Positions 6,793-8,328 of a DNA stretch of 8,328 nucleotides are shown one piece after another. The stretch comes from Alphaproteobacteria bacterium (GTDB lineage: Bacteria > Pseudomonadota > Alphaproteobacteria > Rhizobiales > Devosiaceae), in the NCBI GenBank assembly GCA_013152625.1, contig JAADFY010000028.1:1-8328 (forward strand), given 5' to 3'. Both the position numbers and the translations under genes were made by a program. Each line of letters opens with the position of its first letter. The stretch's first letter is position 1. A model generated the notes under the pieces. That model was not told the origin of the DNA and ran no database searches. It saw only the letters and a program-made list of their open reading frames with translations.

Positions 6793-7827
6793 TCAGGTTG
6801 TGGCGCCGGGCTTGAAATGAACCGGGAGCACAATGTCGCTTTTTTCAAAGCCGCCTGTTTCAAGCCGCCCCAGAATCTGCCGGGCCGCAGCTTTGCCAAT
6901 TTTGTAAGGCGCGGACACCACGGTGGTGATGGTGGGCCGGGCAAACCGGTGGGCTTCGAAACCATTAAACCCAACCACTTTGACATCTTCGGGGACACTT
7001 ATCCCCCTGTCAGCGAGGTGAAACATGGCGGCGGCGGCCAGGGAATCGTTGGCGCCGACGATCGCATCGGGCAAGGGGTTTGCGTCCAGGTGGGTGGCCA
7101 CGGCCGCCTGCACGTCATCGAAACCTTCGGTCTTTGATTTTATGACCGTGACCGAGGCACCGGGACTGGTGCCGGCAATGGCATCGGTCAGGCCGGCGAC
7201 CCGGTTTTCCACCGCCGGCCAGTCCTGTTTGGGCACAATGACAAGAAGGCGATGAACGCCCCGGGCGGCGAGATGATCGGCGATAAGGGTGCCGCCGGCA
7301 AAATCATCCTGGCGCACCACACAAAAATCGGGGTTTTTGCGTTCGAGGGCTTCCTGGAGAAGAATGACCGGTTGATTGAGGCGCGCGAGTTCATCCACCA
7401 CCTGACGGCGCTTTTGTTTCGGGCCCGAAAGCATGACGCAAAATCCGGCCACTTCGAGATTGCGCACCAGAACGGAATGGCGCAACTGATCGTGGCGAAT
7501 ACCCTGAATGGTGACGGTGTAATCGGCGAGATTTAGAAAATTCGTCAGGCCGGCTACGACCTGGGCGGTGAAAAAATCGGCCAGAAAAAACGGCGAATCG
7601 TCGAATATCACCATACCAACGGAGCGTTGTTGAGAGACGCGCAGGTTGCGCGCATTGGCCTGGCGGCGGTAATTCAGGCGGGCGATTTCGCGCTCGACCC
7701 GCTTTCTGGTGGCGGCGCCGACAAATTGGCGATGTCCGTTCAAAACGTTGGAGACGGTCATGGGCGAAACGCCGGCCGCCCGCGCCACGTCCTTGATCGT
7801 TGCCCTTGGTTGACCCTTGATCGACAT
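6793..7827 (-). CDS. LacI-family transcriptional regulator
   Basis: This 344-residue DNA-binding regulator has the standard LacI layout. An N-terminal helix-turn-helix (TIKDVARAAGVSPMTVSNVLNG, about residues 10-31) is followed by the hinge helix around LNYRRQANARNL (51-62), then a periplasmic-binding-protein-like effector domain starting at SVGMVIFDDSPFF. Later family features include LIADHLAARGVHRLLVIVP, DAIVGANDSLAAAAMFHLADRGISVPEDVKVVGFNGFE and ITTVVSAPYKIGKAAA. The start is ATG at 7827 with AGGA a few bases upstream. It is encoded on the same strand as the operon but separated from it by 324 bp that hold an operon promoter and a LacI-type palindrome, so it is likely a local repressor induced by the pathway substrate. 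The ligand is unknown. Confidence 0.95.
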   Translation of the reverse strand: MSIKGQPRATIKDVARAAGVSPMTVSNVLNGHRQFVGAATRKRVEREIARLNYRRQANARNLRVSQQRSVGMVIFDDSPFFLADFFTAQVVAGLTNFLNLADYTVTIQGIRHDQLRHSVLVRNLEVAGFCVMLSGPKQKRRQVVDELARLNQPVILLQEALERKNPDFCVVRQDDFAGGTLIADHLAARGVHRLLVIVPKQDWPAVENRVAGLTDAIAGTSPGASVTVIKSKTEGFDDVQAAVATHLDANPLPDAIVGANDSLAAAAMFHLADRGISVPEDVKVVGFNGFEAHRFARPTITTVVSAPYKIGKAAARQILGRLETGGFEKSDIVLPVHFKPGATT

Positions 7828-7860
7828 CTGGTCCTGTTGTGCTGGGGTGCGCCGTTGTGT

Positions 7861-7870
7861 CTGGCGCCAG
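7861..7870. promoter_or_regulatory. Palindrome CTGGCGCCAG upstream of the regulator gene
   Basis: A perfect 10-bp palindrome with central CG lies 34-43 bp upstream of the LacI-family start codon, where an autoregulatory operator would sit. It differs in sequence from the operon palindrome, so binding by the same protein is doubtful. I could not define a convincing promoter in this 207-bp gap. Confidence 0.2.
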
Positions 7871-7909
7871 CCATGTCATAGGATGTCAGCGTCTGGATTG
7901 ATACACACG

Positions 7910-7931
7910 GGTGCGGAAAAATGGCCGCACC
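7910..7931. repeat. Inverted repeat between regulator gene and tRNA remnant
   Basis: GGTGCGG and CCGCACC form a perfect 7-bp stem with an 8-nt loop (AAAAATGG). There is no following T-run on either strand, so it is not a typical intrinsic terminator. It may be a weak terminator or a protein site; its role is not evident. Confidence 0.35.
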
Positions 7932-8034
7932 GGGCGACTCTTGGTGGCGGGTCGTTTGAGCAAGACCTATTGGCGCGTCGGGCCAACTGTATTAAAGGTA
8001 TCCACGCCTTGTGAATGAAAATTCGGAAGGCGGC

Positions 8035-8080
8035 GGGTGTGTAGCTCAGCGGGAGAGCACTGCCTTCACACGGCACACCC
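8035..8080 (+). pseudogene. tRNA-Val(CAC)-like gene lacking the T arm
   Basis: The 5' half matches a bacterial valine tRNA: acceptor strand GGGTGTG (8035-8041), TA, D arm GCTC-AGCGGGA-GAGC (8044-8058), then anticodon arm CTGCC-TTCACAC-GG (8060-8073) with anticodon CAC. Immediately after comes CACACCC (8074-8080), the exact 7-bp complement of the 5' acceptor strand. The rest of the anticodon stem, the variable loop and the whole T arm, roughly 29-30 nt, are missing, and no CCA follows (CTCTTTG instead). The simplest reading is an internal deletion across a 2-nt CA microhomology in a once normal tRNA-Val gene; a sequence error is the main alternative. A T-armless functional tRNA would be exceptional in a bacterium. 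A T-rich stretch follows at 8082-8092. Confidence 0.75.
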
Positions 8081-8181
8081 CTCTTTGTTTTTGCAACGGA
8101 ATCTGGCATTTTAGACCCAGAACGCACCGAAAACATCCAATCATATCTGTGCGGAAAACGTGCGGAAGCCGCGGTGGCCTG

Positions 8182-8328
8182 ATGAGCCCCTACGACAGGC
8201 GATTCCAAAACCCCATTCCCAAGTCGACCCTCTCCGGGCGGTTCTTTGATATTTCCAACCCCGAGCCTGAGGATGTCACGGCAGATGATCTGGCCTGGCA
8301 GTTGGCGGGCATCGTTCGATGGGGTGGC
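8182..8328 (+). CDS. HD-domain phosphohydrolase-like protein, N-terminal part
   Basis: An open frame runs from ATG 8182 off the right edge, giving 49 residues without a stop. It contains SGRFFDISNPEPEDVTADDL, then AWQLAGIVRWGG at the edge. This resembles the start of HD-superfamily phosphohydrolases (YfbR-like, common in proteobacteria and phages), where an SGRxFDxxxPxPxDIxxxDIA stretch precedes a helix ending in CRFxGHT; the first metal-binding His would fall just outside the window. Such enzymes usually hydrolyse nucleotides. An in-frame GTG at 8149 is an alternative start, and neither start has a clear ribosome site. The gene points away from the operon and is unrelated to it in function. 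Confidence 0.55.
   Translation, partial: MSPYDRRFQNPIPKSTLSGRFFDISNPEPEDVTADDLAWQLAGIVRWGG

Noticed and set aside
7970..7995. Possible promoter for the tRNA remnant (TTGGCG ... TATTAA)
   Set aside because: Spacing is only 14 bp and the -35 match is poor.
7876..8208. 110-codon minus-strand open frame across the tRNA remnant and the HD-gene start
   Set aside because: It overlaps the tRNA-like sequence and the better-supported + strand reading frame, and has no recognisable domain.

Overview
The window looks like a proteobacterial, probably alphaproteobacterial, chromosome segment. This rests on moderately high GC, the PanB variant at the left edge, and the FrcA/RbsA-style split sugar ABC transporter with an aldonate-type IlvD/Edd dehydratase. 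No taxonomic marker is complete enough to go further.

Layout. At the left edge (1-261, + strand) is the C-terminal end of a PanB-type ketopantoate hydroxymethyltransferase. It converges, with a 7-bp gap, on a minus-strand cluster that fills most of the window. In transcription order the cluster is: a LacI-family regulator (7827-6793); a 324-bp control region; an IlvD/Edd sugar-acid dehydratase (6468-4735); an RraA/HMG-aldolase-family protein (4699-4013); a single RbsC-like ABC permease (4016-2955); a periplasmic sugar-binding protein (2929-1952); a single-domain sugar ABC ATPase (1931-1161); and an amidohydrolase-2-family protein (1138-269). From the dehydratase to the amidohydrolase, gaps are 20-35 bp or the genes overlap, so they read as one operon. 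To the right are a tRNA-Val(CAC)-like remnant lacking the T arm (8035-8080, +) and the first 49 codons of what looks like an HD-domain phosphohydrolase (8182 to the edge, +).

How it fits together (inference). The transporter would import a sugar or sugar acid. The amidohydrolase, from a superfamily that includes sugar lactonases, could open a lactone. The dehydratase would convert an aldonate to a 2-keto-3-deoxy acid, and the RraA-family protein could cleave that product. No sugar dehydrogenase or kinase is encoded here, so the imported compound may already be an acid or lactone, or the missing step is elsewhere. The control region has a consensus -35 box and a LacI-type palindrome overlapping the -10, so the neighbouring LacI protein probably represses the operon until its ligand appears.

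Points for a second look: a tRNA-like gene with perfect acceptor pairing but no T arm; the operator/promoter overlap; a long structured leader before the dehydratase; and departures from metal-site motifs in both the amidohydrolase (HxN for HxH) and the RraA-family protein (Ser for the usual acidic residue). No mobile element, CRISPR array or clearly novel defence system is visible.
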